DNA of 64,000 bases. Source: Orbus sasakiae. Lineage in GTDB: Bacteria; Pseudomonadota; Gammaproteobacteria; Enterobacterales; Orbaceae. The stretch lies in the NCBI RefSeq assembly GCF_039542345.1, contig NZ_BAABHY010000001.1, forward strand, positions 992,001 through 1,056,000. Direction: 5' to 3'. Position numbers and translations under genes: made by a program. Numbering within the stretch: position 1 is the first letter of the stretch; every line of letters begins with the position of its first letter. Shown piece after piece: positions 23,386 through 34,000 of this stretch. Below the pieces are notes generated by a model. The model did no database searches and was not told the DNA's origin. It worked only from the letters and a program-made list of their open reading frames with translations.

Positions 23386-23967
23386 ATGACAACAAAACCT
23401 AGATTAACAAGTAATCACTTTATTTATTATCAAATGGATGAGCATTTAAGAAAGTTAACAAAAGTCTATTCTAAAATGTTACCGCTAAGAATTGATTTAC
23501 ATTACTCTTTAGATGATAACAAGCAATGCAATAAGACTATTCAACAAGCTTGTAATGATATAAAGGCACTCACCACTAAACTATTTGAATGCATTGAGCA
23601 CTTGGTTGGATTTGTTTGGGTAATGGAGGTTAGTAAGACTGATAATATTCACTTTCATACATTCTTTTTTGCTAATGGACAGAAGATTCAAAAGTACTAC
23701 CCTATCTATGAAAAAATCAATTCTTTATGGCTAGAGATTCTAAATAAAAAAGGCTATACGTATGATTGCAATAAGAACAAGAAAAGCTATAAATATAACG
23801 CTCTAGGCATACTAAAGCACAATGACAAAGACGCATTAAAAAGAGTTAGCTATGTTTTATCTTATATGGCTAAAGATGAGCAGAAAGAAGGCATTGAGGA
23901 TAAGTATAAATATGGTTTGAGCAAAGTACCTAAACCTAGTGGTCGAGGACGACCAAGAAAGAATTGA
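23386..23967 (+). CDS. YagK/YfjJ/inovirus-Gp2-type protein with HUH and YxxK motifs (putative Rep)
   Basis: 193 residues, with TAGGAG before the ATG. It is homologous along its length to the island 1 protein at 8729: YSKMLPLRIDLHY, GFVWVMEVS, IHFHTFFFANG, YYPIYEK, YDCNKNK, and a GRGRPRKN tail. HUH motif: His 89-Phe-His 91. YxxK: Tyr 160-Met-Ala-Lys 163. These fit an HUH endonuclease of rolling-circle type. It probably initiates island replication or nicking. A broken radC gene follows 69 bp downstream. Confidence 0.7.
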   Translation: MTTKPRLTSNHFIYYQMDEHLRKLTKVYSKMLPLRIDLHYSLDDNKQCNKTIQQACNDIKALTTKLFECIEHLVGFVWVMEVSKTDNIHFHTFFFANGQKIQKYYPIYEKINSLWLEILNKKGYTYDCNKNKKSYKYNALGILKHNDKDALKRVSYVLSYMAKDEQKEGIEDKYKYGLSKVPKPSGRGRPRKN

Positions 23968-24036
23968 AATTGAATTAGATAAAATTTTAAGTCTATATCA
24001 TCTGGTTGTATACACCATTTAGTTTAAGGAGGTTAT

Positions 24037-24485
24037 ATGGAATATACAGTCCAAGAGCAGCGATTAGTTAATCGAGCTTTAAAAGTACTTGAATCTAAGC
24101 TAAAAACCTATTCTCATTCGTTTAGTAACCCTCAGCTAGTGGTGAATTATCTAAGGCTGTTATGTGAACATGAAGAACGAGAACAGTTTATTGTATTGTT
24201 CTTAAATACACAAAATCAGCTAATTAGCCATGAGGTGCTTTTTCAGGGCACTATCACTATCCAAGGGAGATTGTAAAACAGGCTCTCAATCACAATGCTA
24301 ATGCGTTAATACTAGCCCATAATCATCCATCAGGAATACCTACGCCTAGTGATGCAGATAAAAGAATTACACAATGTATTACGCAAGCACTCTCAACTGT
24401 CGATATTTCAGTATTAGACCATATTGTTATTGGTCATCAGTGTTATATCTCATTTAAAGAAACAAGCATTATGCCTTGCTTATAA
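24037..24485 (+). pseudogene. radC: radC-family gene, frameshifted
   Basis: The N-terminal part (from 24037, MEYTVQEQRLVNRAL) reads to SHEVLFQGTIT and then stops at 24276. The C-terminal JAB-like domain resumes in another frame at YPREIVKQALNHNANA, with the metal motif HNHPSGIPTPSDAD intact, and ends at 24485. A short deletion around 24250 disrupts the join between FQGTI and the YPREI strand. RadC-like JAB proteins are common passengers of P4-type islands next to Gp2 and AlpA genes. Ribosomal frameshifting could rescue it, but no slippery signal is obvious. Confidence 0.8.
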
Positions 24486-24507
24486 ATATTAACGAAGGAG
24501 TTCTATC

Positions 24508-24585
24508 ATGTCATCAACAGTGATACTAGAGATACTAGCTTTAATTATCAAGGTAGTAAAAGACAATATAGATAAGGAAGATTAG
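24508..24585 (+). CDS. Candidate 25-residue hydrophobic peptide
   Basis: MSSTVILEILALIIKVVKDNIDKED, with AAGGAG 7 nt before the ATG. Hydrophobic residues 5-17 are followed by a charged tail ending in KED. The position, size and composition match the 20-residue frame at 9813 in island 1 (hydrophobic core, tail ENKD). The good RBS and recurrence argue for translation. A membrane-active peptide or regulator of the neighbouring alpA/int genes is possible. Confidence 0.45.
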   Translation: MSSTVILEILALIIKVVKDNIDKED

Positions 24586-24671
24586 TTGGTTATCAGTTAT
24601 TTCCAATAAAAAATTACTGCACTCTCTAACTTATGACAAAACATTAAAATTGCATAAATTGGAGAATTATC

Positions 24672-24881
24672 ATGTCACATCAAAAAGATTTACCTTTAGC
24701 TATTCATCACCCTGATTTCTTGGTTGATATGAAGTACATCACTGAGCTTACACAAATGACGGATAAATGGTTTTATTCGTTAATACAACAAGAACGCTTT
24801 CCTAAGCCTATAAAGCTAGGTCGTTCATCAAGATGGCGTTTAAAAGATGTTGAAGCTTGGATTTCTGCACAAGCCAACTAA
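24672..24881 (+). CDS. AlpA-family regulator/excisionase (island 2)
   Basis: 69 residues. The core YITELTQMTDKWFYSLIQQE + RFPKPIKLGRSSRWRLKDVEAW matches the AlpA helix-turn-helix and wing, and it is close to the island 1 protein at 9371. GGAG precedes the ATG. It is co-directional with, and 97 bp upstream of, the integrase, separated by a terminator. It likely regulates or assists excision of island 2. Confidence 0.9.
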   Translation: MSHQKDLPLAIHHPDFLVDMKYITELTQMTDKWFYSLIQQERFPKPIKLGRSSRWRLKDVEAWISAQAN

Positions 24882-24907
24882 ACAAATAATTTTTTAACCT
24901 TATCACT

Positions 24908-24936
24908 AAGCCACTAATTCAACAGTGGCTTTTTTA
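24908..24936 (+). terminator. Rho-independent terminator between alpA and int
   Basis: Perfect 8-bp stem AAGCCACT/AGTGGCTT with an 8-nt loop and a T run. It uncouples the alpA transcript from the integrase, as the terminator at 9907 does in island 1. Confidence 0.82.
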
Positions 24937-24978
24937 TGTCCAGAATTTATAGCCTTATTCAATTAGGGAGGAATTACT

Positions 24979-26226
24979 ATGCCTTTAAATGACTCAAAAA
25001 TAAAATCAGCCAAACCAAAAGATAAAAAATATAGATTAAATGATGGTGATGGTCTAGTTATTGTTATTAATCCAAATGGTTCTAAACTATGGAATGTTAG
25101 ATATAGATTCAAAAATAAGGAGTGCATTCTATCATTAGGAAAATATCCATTAATAACATTATTAGAAGCTCGTCAGTTACGTGATAAAGTCAAAAAGGAA
25201 ATAATCTTAGGGCATGACCCTAAAGCTTTGCATGAAAAGAAAAGATCTGAACAAAACGGTGATTTCAATTTTGCAACGATTGCTAGAAAATGGTGTGATA
25301 GCAATCGTCAATGGTCTGAACCTCATCGAATTAGAGTATTAAAAACCATAGAAACCAATTTAATCCCATATATTGGTAATCAACATATTGCATCTTTAAC
25401 TACACAAGAATTATTGAAACCAATAAGACTTGTTGAAGAACAGGATAAGACAGAGTTAGCATCAAGATTACAGCAAAGGACAAATGCAATTATGCGTTAT
25501 GCTGTACAAAATGGATATATTAACTATAACCCAGCACAAGATTTAACAGGATGTATAACAAAAAAGAAAACTGTTCATCGCCCAGCCTTAGAATTTAATC
25601 AGATTCCTGAACTACTTAATCGTATTGATAACTATAATGGTCGGTTAATTACCAAATTGGCAATAAAACTAACATTATTAACCTTTATTCGCTCCAGTGA
25701 ATTGCGGTTTGCTAGATGGTCAGAAATTGATTTTGAGAGTAAGGAATGGACTATACCAGAAGATAGGGAGGCGATTGATGGGGTTAGATATTCTTATCGT
25801 GGTTCAAAAATGCAAACTACTCATAAAGTACCACTTAGTCAACAATCAATGGATATTTTAAAACAACTCTATGAGATTAGTGGAGATCACGAATTAATTT
25901 TTATTAGTGATCACAGCTCATATAAACCAATGAGCGAAAATACGGTTAACCAAGCACTACGCAGTATGGGATATGATACAAAAACGGAACTTTGTGGACA
26001 TGGATTTAGGACAATGGCTTGTAGTGCATTAGTTGAATCTGGTTTATGGAGTACTGATGCAATTGAAAGGCAAATGAGCCATCAAGAACGTAATAAGGTT
26101 AGGGCGGCTTACACTCATAAATCAGGACTAATTAATGAACGTATCCAAATGGTCCAGTGGTGGGCCGATTATCTAGATGCAATTGGAACTGAGTTTGTCA
26201 TGCCTTATGAGTTCAATGCCGCTTAA
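24979..26226 (+). CDS. int: P4-type tyrosine integrase of island 2
   Basis: 415 residues, homologous end to end with the island 1 integrase. N-terminal DUF4102-type domain (KIKSAKPKDKKYRLNDGDGL), core-binding domain about 100-185, catalytic domain about 200-385 with Arg in SSELRFARWSEID, HGFR, His in RQMSHQER and Tyr in RAAYTHKS. An AGGGAGGA RBS precedes the ATG. Two related integrases at one tRNA fit successive integration of sibling islands. Confidence 0.95.
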   Translation: MPLNDSKIKSAKPKDKKYRLNDGDGLVIVINPNGSKLWNVRYRFKNKECILSLGKYPLITLLEARQLRDKVKKEIILGHDPKALHEKKRSEQNGDFNFATIARKWCDSNRQWSEPHRIRVLKTIETNLIPYIGNQHIASLTTQELLKPIRLVEEQDKTELASRLQQRTNAIMRYAVQNGYINYNPAQDLTGCITKKKTVHRPALEFNQIPELLNRIDNYNGRLITKLAIKLTLLTFIRSSELRFARWSEIDFESKEWTIPEDREAIDGVRYSYRGSKMQTTHKVPLSQQSMDILKQLYEISGDHELIFISDHSSYKPMSENTVNQALRSMGYDTKTELCGHGFRTMACSALVESGLWSTDAIERQMSHQERNKVRAAYTHKSGLINERIQMVQWWADYLDAIGTEFVMPYEFNAA

Positions 26227-26298
26227 AAATTACCCAACTATTTAATTCTCATTTCAAAAATTTATCATTTTAATATCTAAAAATTCAAGGAGATGTTT

Positions 26299-26967
26299 AT
26301 GCAAACATTACCGAATGTAACGTCATGCCCCGAATCCACCGATGTGGATTCGGGTATGATCTCAGTATTTATCACTAATTTAGGAAAATATAACGAAGGT
26401 GAACTTGTTGGTGAATGGCTTGCTTTGCCAACAACGCCTGAAAATGTGACTCAGTGCCTTGAGCGAATTGGTATTGATGGTATCAGCTATGAGGAATTCT
26501 TTTTAACTGATTATGAATCATCGATTAGTGGTGTATCGGAATATATTTCGGAATACAGCAATCTTAATGAGCTTAACTACTTAGCATCCAAGCTTGAAGA
26601 GATGAGTAATAATGATATTGAAATCTATGAAGCGGTTATTGATATTGGTGGGCATGTTCAGTCCGTTGCCGATCTTATTAACTTAGTTGATAACTTAGAT
26701 TGTTTTCAGTGCTTGTGGAATGTGAACGATGAATACGATTTAGGCTATTACTGGATTGAAGAAAGCGGTGGTTACAACTTGAAAGAGCTTGGCAATTTAG
26801 TTAACTACTTTGATTACGAAAAGTATGGCCATGATATTGTGCTTGAACAGGGTGGTACATTCTGTTCTTGTGGTTATGTTTATCATACTGGTGAACGTTC
26901 CGTTGAATATTATGATGGGGAAGATGTGCCGGATGAATATTATGTTTTAAATAACTTGAATGATTAG
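26299..26967 (+). CDS. ardA: ArdA-type antirestriction protein (island 2)
   Basis: 222 residues from the ATG at 26299 (AGGAG correctly spaced; the ATG at 26293 is too close to it). It is strongly similar to the island 1 ArdA: VFITNLGKYNEGELVGEWLALP, FLTDYESS, NLDCFQCLWNV, LGYYWIEESGGY. The high Asp/Glu content fits DNA mimicry. ArdA proteins block type I restriction enzymes; here a type I system starts 275 bp downstream on the same island, so ArdA may protect incoming DNA or restrain the resident enzyme. Confidence 0.88.
   Translation: MQTLPNVTSCPESTDVDSGMISVFITNLGKYNEGELVGEWLALPTTPENVTQCLERIGIDGISYEEFFLTDYESSISGVSEYISEYSNLNELNYLASKLEEMSNNDIEIYEAVIDIGGHVQSVADLINLVDNLDCFQCLWNVNDEYDLGYYWIEESGGYNLKELGNLVNYFDYEKYGHDIVLEQGGTFCSCGYVYHTGERSVEYYDGEDVPDEYYVLNNLND
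26329..26354 (+). promoter_or_regulatory. Intragenic hairpin near the start of ardA (island 2)
   Basis: Perfect 11-bp stem CCCGAATCCAC/GTGGATTCGGG with a 4-nt loop, 30 nt after the start codon. It stands at the same place as the island 1 hairpin at 11402 but with a different sequence and full pairing kept. Confidence 0.6.
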
Positions 26968-26971
26968 TAAA

Positions 26972-27006
26972 CCCCCTATGACGCTTTTGATAAGTGTTAT
27001 AGGGGG
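26972..27006. terminator. Terminator-like hairpin after ardA
   Basis: Stem CCCCCTATGAC/GTTATAGGGGG (one G-T pair) closing a 13-nt loop directly after ardA. It has no strong T run, but is the best stop signal between ardA and the restriction operon. Confidence 0.6.
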
Positions 27007-27046
27007 AATATTAATAATTTTATTTTTGTGATTATTTTGTTTTGTT

Positions 27047-27074
27047 ATGTCCATTTATTAAAAAATATGGACAT
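27047..27074. promoter_or_regulatory. Operator-like inverted repeat upstream of hsdM
   Basis: ATGTCCAT (27047-27054) and ATGGACAT (27067-27074) form a perfect 8-bp dyad with a 12-nt centre, about 170 bp before hsdM. It may be a binding site controlling the restriction operon. No controller gene of known type is adjacent. Confidence 0.4.
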
Positions 27075-27241
27075 TAAAATAATTTTTAGTTTGTTACGAA
27101 CAATTAATCATATTGTTTTACTATGATTTAAAACCAATCATCGTTAAAATAGACAGTAAATTCTATTGGTATAAGTTTAATAAGTAAACGATACATAATT
27201 TACCTATACCAAAGTAAGTTAATTAAAGAGGATAGTAAGTT

Positions 27242-29821
27242 GTGATAACATCGGAAGAGATAAAACGCAGATTATGGGATGGTGCTAACGAACTTCGTGG
27301 TTCTATGGATGCCAGCCGTTATAAAGACTATATGTTAGGCTTAATGTTTTATAAGTTTTTAAGTGATAAAACGCTATCCACATTCAAAAGTATTTATACT
27401 AAAGATCACATCACCGAATCAGAACTGATTACCGCATTTAAGCAATCTATTGCAAGTAGTGGTCCGCAGTTAGAAAAAACGCTACAAGCCATGCAGGGTT
27501 ATTATGTTTTACCACAATACCTTTACCAAACTTGGATTAAAGACATCAATAGCGGCGATTTTGAAGTACAAAAAGTGATCGACAGTTTAAATCACTTCGA
27601 GCGTTCAATTGCTGGTTCAAAGGATGCTGATGATTTTAAAAACTTGTTTTCTAGCTCAACCTTAGATTTAACCGATACTGCGCTTGGTAGCAATTTAAAC
27701 GAACGTAGTAAAAACATTAAGGCACTTATTTTATTATTTGCTGATCTCGATATGGTCGCCTTACAGAAGGGCGATGTACTCGGAGATGCCTATGAATATT
27801 TGATTGGTCAATTTGCGATGGAGTCTGGCAAAAAGGCCGGCGAGTTCTATACGCCACGTCAAGTTAGCGAAATTATGGCACAAATTGCCGCAAAAACGTC
27901 TAATATACGTTCCATTTATGATCCCACCGTGGGATCGGGTTCCTTGTTATTAACGGTTAAAAAGCATCTATCCAAAGAAGTACAACAATCACTCACCTAT
28001 TATGGACAGGAAAAAAATACTGCCACCTATAACTTAGCGCGTATGAATTTACTGCTGCACGAAGTCAAACCCAACAAAATGACCATCAAAAATGGGGATA
28101 CCTTATCACATGACTGGCCAGAAGACCCAGCTCATCCTAATGAAGGTATTCAGTTTGATGCGGTGGTAATGAATCCTCCTTATTCTGCTAAAAATTGGAA
28201 CCGCGCTGGGCTAAAAGTGAGTGATCCCCGTTTTGAAATGGCAGGCGTGCTGCCACCCGATTCTAAAGGGGATTTTGCCTTTTTATTACATGGCCTTTTC
28301 CATTTAGGACAAAGCGGTACCATGGCGATTGTGCTACCGCATGGGGTACTGTTTCGTGGTGCGGCAGAAGGTGAAATCCGTAAACGGCTGCTAGAAAAAA
28401 ACTACATTGATACCATTATTGGCTTACCAAGCAACCTATTTAGTAATACTGGCATCCCGGTGGTGATTATAATATTAAAGAAAAACCGTCACTTAGCTGA
28501 ACCTGTTTTAATTATTGATGCATCCAACCATTTTATTAAAGTTGGCAAGCAAAACGTCCTACAGGAAAAAGATATTGCCAAAATTGTTGATACCTATGTG
28601 AATCGCAGCGAAGAAGCTGGTTATAGCCACTTAGCAAATCGTCAGGAAATTATTGCCAATGAATATAACTTAAATATTCCACGCTATATCGAAGCCATTG
28701 ATAATGAAATTGCCCATGATGTAGATGGGCACCTGTTTGGCGGAATTCCACAACATAATATTGATGAGTTAGCGATTATTAAGTCGACTACGCCTGATCT
28801 GCTGCAAGCCGCATTACAATCTGTACGCCCTAACTATGTCACCTTAAAAGGGGATGTAACTGGGTTAAGTGATGACATTCTCAATGACCCACGTGTAATG
28901 AATCAATCAGCGAAATTAGCTCAGCAGGCACAAACCTATATTGATAAATATTGGCCACAAATCATTACTATTGATGATCAAGATAAAATCCATGATTTGA
29001 TGGAATCAATGTTAGCGGAGATTAAAACCTTGCTATCAGGTTTTAATAATATTGATATTTATGATGGTTATCAGATTATTGCTGAAATTTGGCAAAGCTC
29101 ACTATTGCATGACTGCGAAATCATCGCATTAACTGATTTTTATACTGCCGGGCGCAGTCGTGTGCCCAATATGGTCACAAAGGGAACGGGCGATAAAAAA
29201 CGGGAAGTCCAAGATGGATTTATTGGTAGCATTGTGCCCAATGCCTTAATTGCGAGTGAGCTGTATGCCGAAGAGTTAGTCAATATTGAAAACAATAAAA
29301 GTCAAATTCAAACGCTTGAAGGCGAACTTGCCGAACTGATTGAAGCTGCCAAAGTTGAAGATAGCACAGAGTACGAAGCCCTGTATGAATCATTGAAAAA
29401 GAACGACGATGATGAACCGTTAGATGCGTTTGATAATAAAAAACTAAAAGAAGAGTTAAAAAATAGCCCGAAAAACAGCGAACAGTATAAGTTACTCAAA
29501 AAAGTCGATAAGTTAATTAGCGAAAAATCAGCATTAAGCAAGCAAGTCAAATCTGACGAACTAGCATTAAAAGAGGCTGTGCAAGAACAGATCTTAAACT
29601 TAACCGATCACGAAATTGACAACCTAATGTATAAAAAATGGTTTGGTAATACTGTAGCATTACTTAGTGAACTAATTAAAAAAACAATAAAAGCCGAGTT
29701 AAAAACCTTGCAGATGTTAAGCGAACGGTATCAAGATACCTTAACCTCCATTGATGATGAAATTTTACAACTTGAAGCTGAACTGCAAGCCATGATGCAA
29801 GAACTGGTGGTAACCCAATGA
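27242..29821 (+). CDS. hsdM: Type I restriction-modification DNA methyltransferase subunit, extended
   Basis: 859 residues with a GTG start at 27242 (AGAGGA upstream). N-terminal helical HsdM domain (about 5-150; RRLWDGANELRGSMDASRYKDY), then an N6-adenine methyltransferase with motif I DPTVGSGSLLL near 227 and catalytic NPPYS near 310. Usual HsdM proteins are about 500-550 residues; here the region from about 500 on is an added C-terminal part, with a long charged coiled-coil (about 680-860). HsdM methylates the target adenine and forms the M2S core with HsdS, whose gene overlaps by 4 bp. The extension may aid S-subunit or R-subunit docking. Confidence 0.93.
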   Translation: MITSEEIKRRLWDGANELRGSMDASRYKDYMLGLMFYKFLSDKTLSTFKSIYTKDHITESELITAFKQSIASSGPQLEKTLQAMQGYYVLPQYLYQTWIKDINSGDFEVQKVIDSLNHFERSIAGSKDADDFKNLFSSSTLDLTDTALGSNLNERSKNIKALILLFADLDMVALQKGDVLGDAYEYLIGQFAMESGKKAGEFYTPRQVSEIMAQIAAKTSNIRSIYDPTVGSGSLLLTVKKHLSKEVQQSLTYYGQEKNTATYNLARMNLLLHEVKPNKMTIKNGDTLSHDWPEDPAHPNEGIQFDAVVMNPPYSAKNWNRAGLKVSDPRFEMAGVLPPDSKGDFAFLLHGLFHLGQSGTMAIVLPHGVLFRGAAEGEIRKRLLEKNYIDTIIGLPSNLFSNTGIPVVIIILKKNRHLAEPVLIIDASNHFIKVGKQNVLQEKDIAKIVDTYVNRSEEAGYSHLANRQEIIANEYNLNIPRYIEAIDNEIAHDVDGHLFGGIPQHNIDELAIIKSTTPDLLQAALQSVRPNYVTLKGDVTGLSDDILNDPRVMNQSAKLAQQAQTYIDKYWPQIITIDDQDKIHDLMESMLAEIKTLLSGFNNIDIYDGYQIIAEIWQSSLLHDCEIIALTDFYTAGRSRVPNMVTKGTGDKKREVQDGFIGSIVPNALIASELYAEELVNIENNKSQIQTLEGELAELIEAAKVEDSTEYEALYESLKKNDDDEPLDAFDNKKLKEELKNSPKNSEQYKLLKKVDKLISEKSALSKQVKSDELALKEAVQEQILNLTDHEIDNLMYKKWFGNTVALLSELIKKTIKAELKTLQMLSERYQDTLTSIDDEILQLEAELQAMMQELVVTQ

Positions 29822-31059
29822 GCCAAAGTAAAAAATTAATTCCTAAACGGCGGTTTAGAGAGTTTAAAATTGATCAACAATGGCTAACTAATAAGCTAGT
29901 ATCTATGGCTGAATTTAGCAAAGGAAATGGGTATTCAAAAAATGATCTTTGTGAGTGTGGATTACCTATTCTTTTATATGGCAGACTTTATACACAATAT
30001 AAAACTGTTATAGAATCAGTAGATACATTTGTTAAAAATAGGAAGGACTCTATAGTTTTTAGTTCTGGTAATGAAGTTGTTGTTCCCGCATCAGGTGAGA
30101 CTGCTGAAGATATAGCAAGAGCTTCATTTATAGAACAATCTGGCATAATAATTGGTGGTGATCTCAATATTATTAAACCAAAGGCTCAGATTGACCCCAT
30201 ATTTTTAGCAATATCGCTTTCAAATGGAAAGCAAAGAAAAGAATTAGTTAAAAGAGCACAAGGAAAAACAGTTGTACATATACATAATTCAGATTTGAAA
30301 GAAGTCAAATTTATTTTTCCTGAAAAAAAAGAACAAACTCAAATAGGCGAATTCTTTAGAAAACTTGATAATCTAATTCAAACCCAACAAAAAAAATTAC
30401 ACAAGGCCAAAATTCTGAAATCAGCGTACCTTGCCGAAATGTTTCCTTGTGATGGTGAATTAAAACCTAAACTGCGGTTTAAAGGGTTTAGTGGCAGTTG
30501 GTCATATATCCGATTAGGTGATATAACAAAATGGAGTAAAGGTGCTAATTTAGCAAAAAATGTATTAAATGAGGACGGTAAAGGAAATCCAGTAATACAT
30601 TATGCCGATTTATATAAATTTACCCCCGTGATTGATGAGGTAATTCATTGGTCTGACACAGAAGAAGGAAACATAATTCCACCAAATTCTTTATTGTTTC
30701 CAATGTCAGATGTTACTCCTAATGGATTGGCGAGAACAACAACAATTATTAAAGAGAATGTCAGAGCTAGCGGTGATACTTTAATTGCAACAATTTCAAA
30801 TGATATGCTTGCAGAATATTTATCATATGAAATAAACGCCAACTGTAAAAAAATATTACCTTTAGTTACAGGAACTACTGTTAGGCATATTAGTGAAGAT
30901 TCTTTATCTACGTTATTAATTAATAATACAGATAAAATTGAACAAACCAAAATCGGTAATTTCTTTAAATTATTAGACCAAAAAATTGCCTTAGAACAAC
31001 GTAAATTAGATAAATTAAACAATATAAAACATGCTTATTTGAATGAAATGTTTGTATAA
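29818..31059 (+). CDS. hsdS: Type I restriction-modification specificity subunit
   Basis: 413 residues, overlapping hsdM by ATGA. Two target-recognition domains (about 20-180 and 225-390), each followed by a helical spacer with the QTQIGEFFRKLDN / QTKIGNFFKLLDQ and KLHKAKILKSAYLAEMF / KLDKLNNIKHAYLNEMF repeats. The near-identical spacer repeats define the half-site spacing and allow TRD exchange. The TRD stretches are more AT-rich than the flanking genes, as is usual for recently swapped specificity domains. The recognition site cannot be read from sequence. Confidence 0.95.
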   Translation: MSQSKKLIPKRRFREFKIDQQWLTNKLVSMAEFSKGNGYSKNDLCECGLPILLYGRLYTQYKTVIESVDTFVKNRKDSIVFSSGNEVVVPASGETAEDIARASFIEQSGIIIGGDLNIIKPKAQIDPIFLAISLSNGKQRKELVKRAQGKTVVHIHNSDLKEVKFIFPEKKEQTQIGEFFRKLDNLIQTQQKKLHKAKILKSAYLAEMFPCDGELKPKLRFKGFSGSWSYIRLGDITKWSKGANLAKNVLNEDGKGNPVIHYADLYKFTPVIDEVIHWSDTEEGNIIPPNSLLFPMSDVTPNGLARTTTIIKENVRASGDTLIATISNDMLAEYLSYEINANCKKILPLVTGTTVRHISEDSLSTLLINNTDKIEQTKIGNFFKLLDQKIALEQRKLDKLNNIKHAYLNEMFV

Positions 31060-31072
31060 CAGGAGTGAGGTT

Positions 31073-34000
31073 ATGGGTCAGGTAGTAAAAGATACGTCAG
31101 AAAAGGCATTTCAAGAAAGCTTTGTTAAAGAGCTCGAAAAGTATAAATGGCAAGCACCTGACTATTTAAATGGCAATAAGCGTAAAGTCACCGTTGATGA
31201 TTTAATCAACCACTGGCGGCAAGAACTCAATCGGCTTAATGCTGATCAGCTTGAAGGTGTTGAACTCACCGATAACGAATTTAAGCAAGTGATGGCCAAA
31301 GTGCGGCAAATCAGTAATAGCTATGAAGCCGCCAAGATTTTAGCCATGGAAGAGTCAAAAGGCAAAATTGATGGCATTTATCGTGATGATAACCCCAATA
31401 TTACGCGTAAACAAATTACCCTAACCATCTTTAAAAAAGCTGAAGTGCGCGGTGGTGACTCCAGTTACCGTATTGCGCGCGAAGTACAAACTGCTAATGG
31501 CAACCGTTTTGATCTGGTGTTATTAATTAATGGCTTACCGTTAATTAATATTGAACAAAAACGTACCGATAAAAGTTTAGATGAAGCATTTGAACAATTT
31601 AAACGCTACTATCGCGATGGCGAATACTGCAATAATTTTATGGCTTTTTCGCAGATGATGGTCATGGTGACCGAGATCGAAACCCGCTACTTTGCTACAC
31701 CTAAATCCTTGAACGAATTTAATCCAAGCTTTGTATTCCATTGGGCGGATAAATTCAACAAACCCATCAACCATTGGCAGCAAGTTATTGAACACTTCTT
31801 AATGATTCCCATGGCGCACCAAATGGTAGGTGATTATCTGGTGATTGATGAAGCGAAAGAGGAAGAAAACCGCCGCCATATGTTAATGCGACCTTATCAA
31901 GTGTTTGCTTTGCAAGCGGTTGAGGGGGCTGCGTTTGGTTGGGATAATCCACAAAATAAACCGCATGGCGGTTTTGTATGGCATACCACCGGATCGGGTA
32001 AAACCATCACCAGTTTTAAAACTGCGCTGTTTTTATCTACCCGAGCAGGGTTTGATAAAGTGGTATTTTTAGTTGATCGGCGCGAACTGGATAACCGTAC
32101 TAGTGCTAATTTTAAAGCCTATGCCGCTTTCGAAGCGGTATCTGTTGATGATACTAAACATACCGCCCAATTACGTAAGCACCTAAATTCAGCCAAGAAC
32201 GGCATTGTGGTGACCACAACCTTTAAACTCAATGTCTTAATTAAAGAACTTGAAGAGGCAAAAGACTTAAGTCTTGCTGATAAGAAAATCATTTTCATCG
32301 TCGATGAAGCGCACCGTACCACTATGGGGCAAATGATGGGGGATATCAAAAGCTTTTTTAAAAAGAATAGCTTGTTTTTTGGTTTTACCGGAACCCCATT
32401 ATTTGATGAAAATAATATCAAAGGAAAAATAAACGAAAAAAGCGAAGTGATTAATACCACCGAAAAGCTATTTGGCCCTAAATTACACCAATATACCATT
32501 GATGAAGCCATTGCAGATGGCAATGTGCTAGGCTTTCATGTCGACTACATCAATACCGGCGAATTTAAAAGCTATGATGATCTGCGCGATAAACTTGCCG
32601 AAAGAATAAAAATCGAAAAGCCAGAGATGGCAGATCGCGAAATTGATCGATTAGTACAAAGTTGGAGTGAGCTTGACGTCGAAAAGCAAGCAGTTAAAAA
32701 AGGTGTACTGGCCTATTATGATGAAACCCATATTCCTCGTGTCGTTGAAGAAATAATTACCAACTGGCAAACTCAATCACAACAGCAACAATTTAATGCT
32801 ATTTTAACCGTTGCTTATAAAGATCGGGTGATTGCTTATTATGATGAATTTAAAAAGCAACTGGCGAATTATCCACAAAAAATCAACGTCGCCATGACGT
32901 TTAGCTTTGGTAATGAAAATGATCCCGATAACGTTGATCCTTACGTCATTAGAGCGATGTTTAAAGATTATGCCCAATTTACCGGAATTAATTTTATCGC
33001 TGGTGATAAAAAGCATGGTGAAAAGGCATATTTTGAGGATATTGTTGAACGTGCAACCCGTGGAGGGAGCGGACGTAATGCTAAAAATATCGATTTGGTC
33101 ATTGTGGCAGATCAGTTACTAACGGGCTATGACTCTAAACGCTTAAATACGTTATACGTTGACCGCACTTTAGAATTACAGGGATTAATTCAAGCCTATT
33201 CACGCACTAACCGCGTGTTTGGTTCAAGTAAAGAGTTTGGCACTATTGTGAATTTTCAGTTGCCACGAATCACCGAAGAGATGGTTAACCGAGCATTAGA
33301 ATTATATGGCAGTGGCGGTAAAAGCAGTAAAGCGATTGTTGATACCTATGCCGCTGCGGTACAAAAATTATCAAATCATTTTGATGAGCTCATTTTAACC
33401 TTAACCGATCCAACCGATTGGCAAAGTATTGTTTATGATGATAAAAAATTAACTGAGTTTTTACAAGCGTTTAAGGCAGCAGCGGATCAGCTGAATACTG
33501 TGCAACAATATTACGAATTTAAATGGGATGATGCCTCTTTTGGTATGACAGAACATACTTGGTTACAGTATGTCGGTGCATTTAAGAACTTAACGGCTAA
33601 ATCCGATATACCAACAACACCAATAATTGTGCCGGCTTTAATTGGTAAAACTAAGTTAGCGGGTACACAAGTCATTGACGCAGCGCATATATTAAGTTTG
33701 ATTGGTTCAAAAGTCGCTAATGTTGATGGTATCCAAACAGTCAATAGCGAAACATTACGTATTATTTATGAGCAAATCCAAGAACTCAGTAATATGGGTG
33801 ATGATCAGCAAGCAAAAATATTAAAAGAGTTTGTAGATACCCAACTATTAGCCGGTAAGCTTTCCAGTCAGGTACATTTTGATCAAGCATTTAATGCATG
33901 GAAAACCGAAAAAATAATTAACTCATCAATTGAGTTTGCTCGCGAATGGGGTATTGATAGCCGATTGTTACAGCAATCAATCCTTAATTTTGGACTATCG

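Noticed and set aside
31043..31072. Upstream start for hsdR inside hsdS
   Set aside because: The ATG at 31073 has a strong RBS and gives the usual N-terminus.
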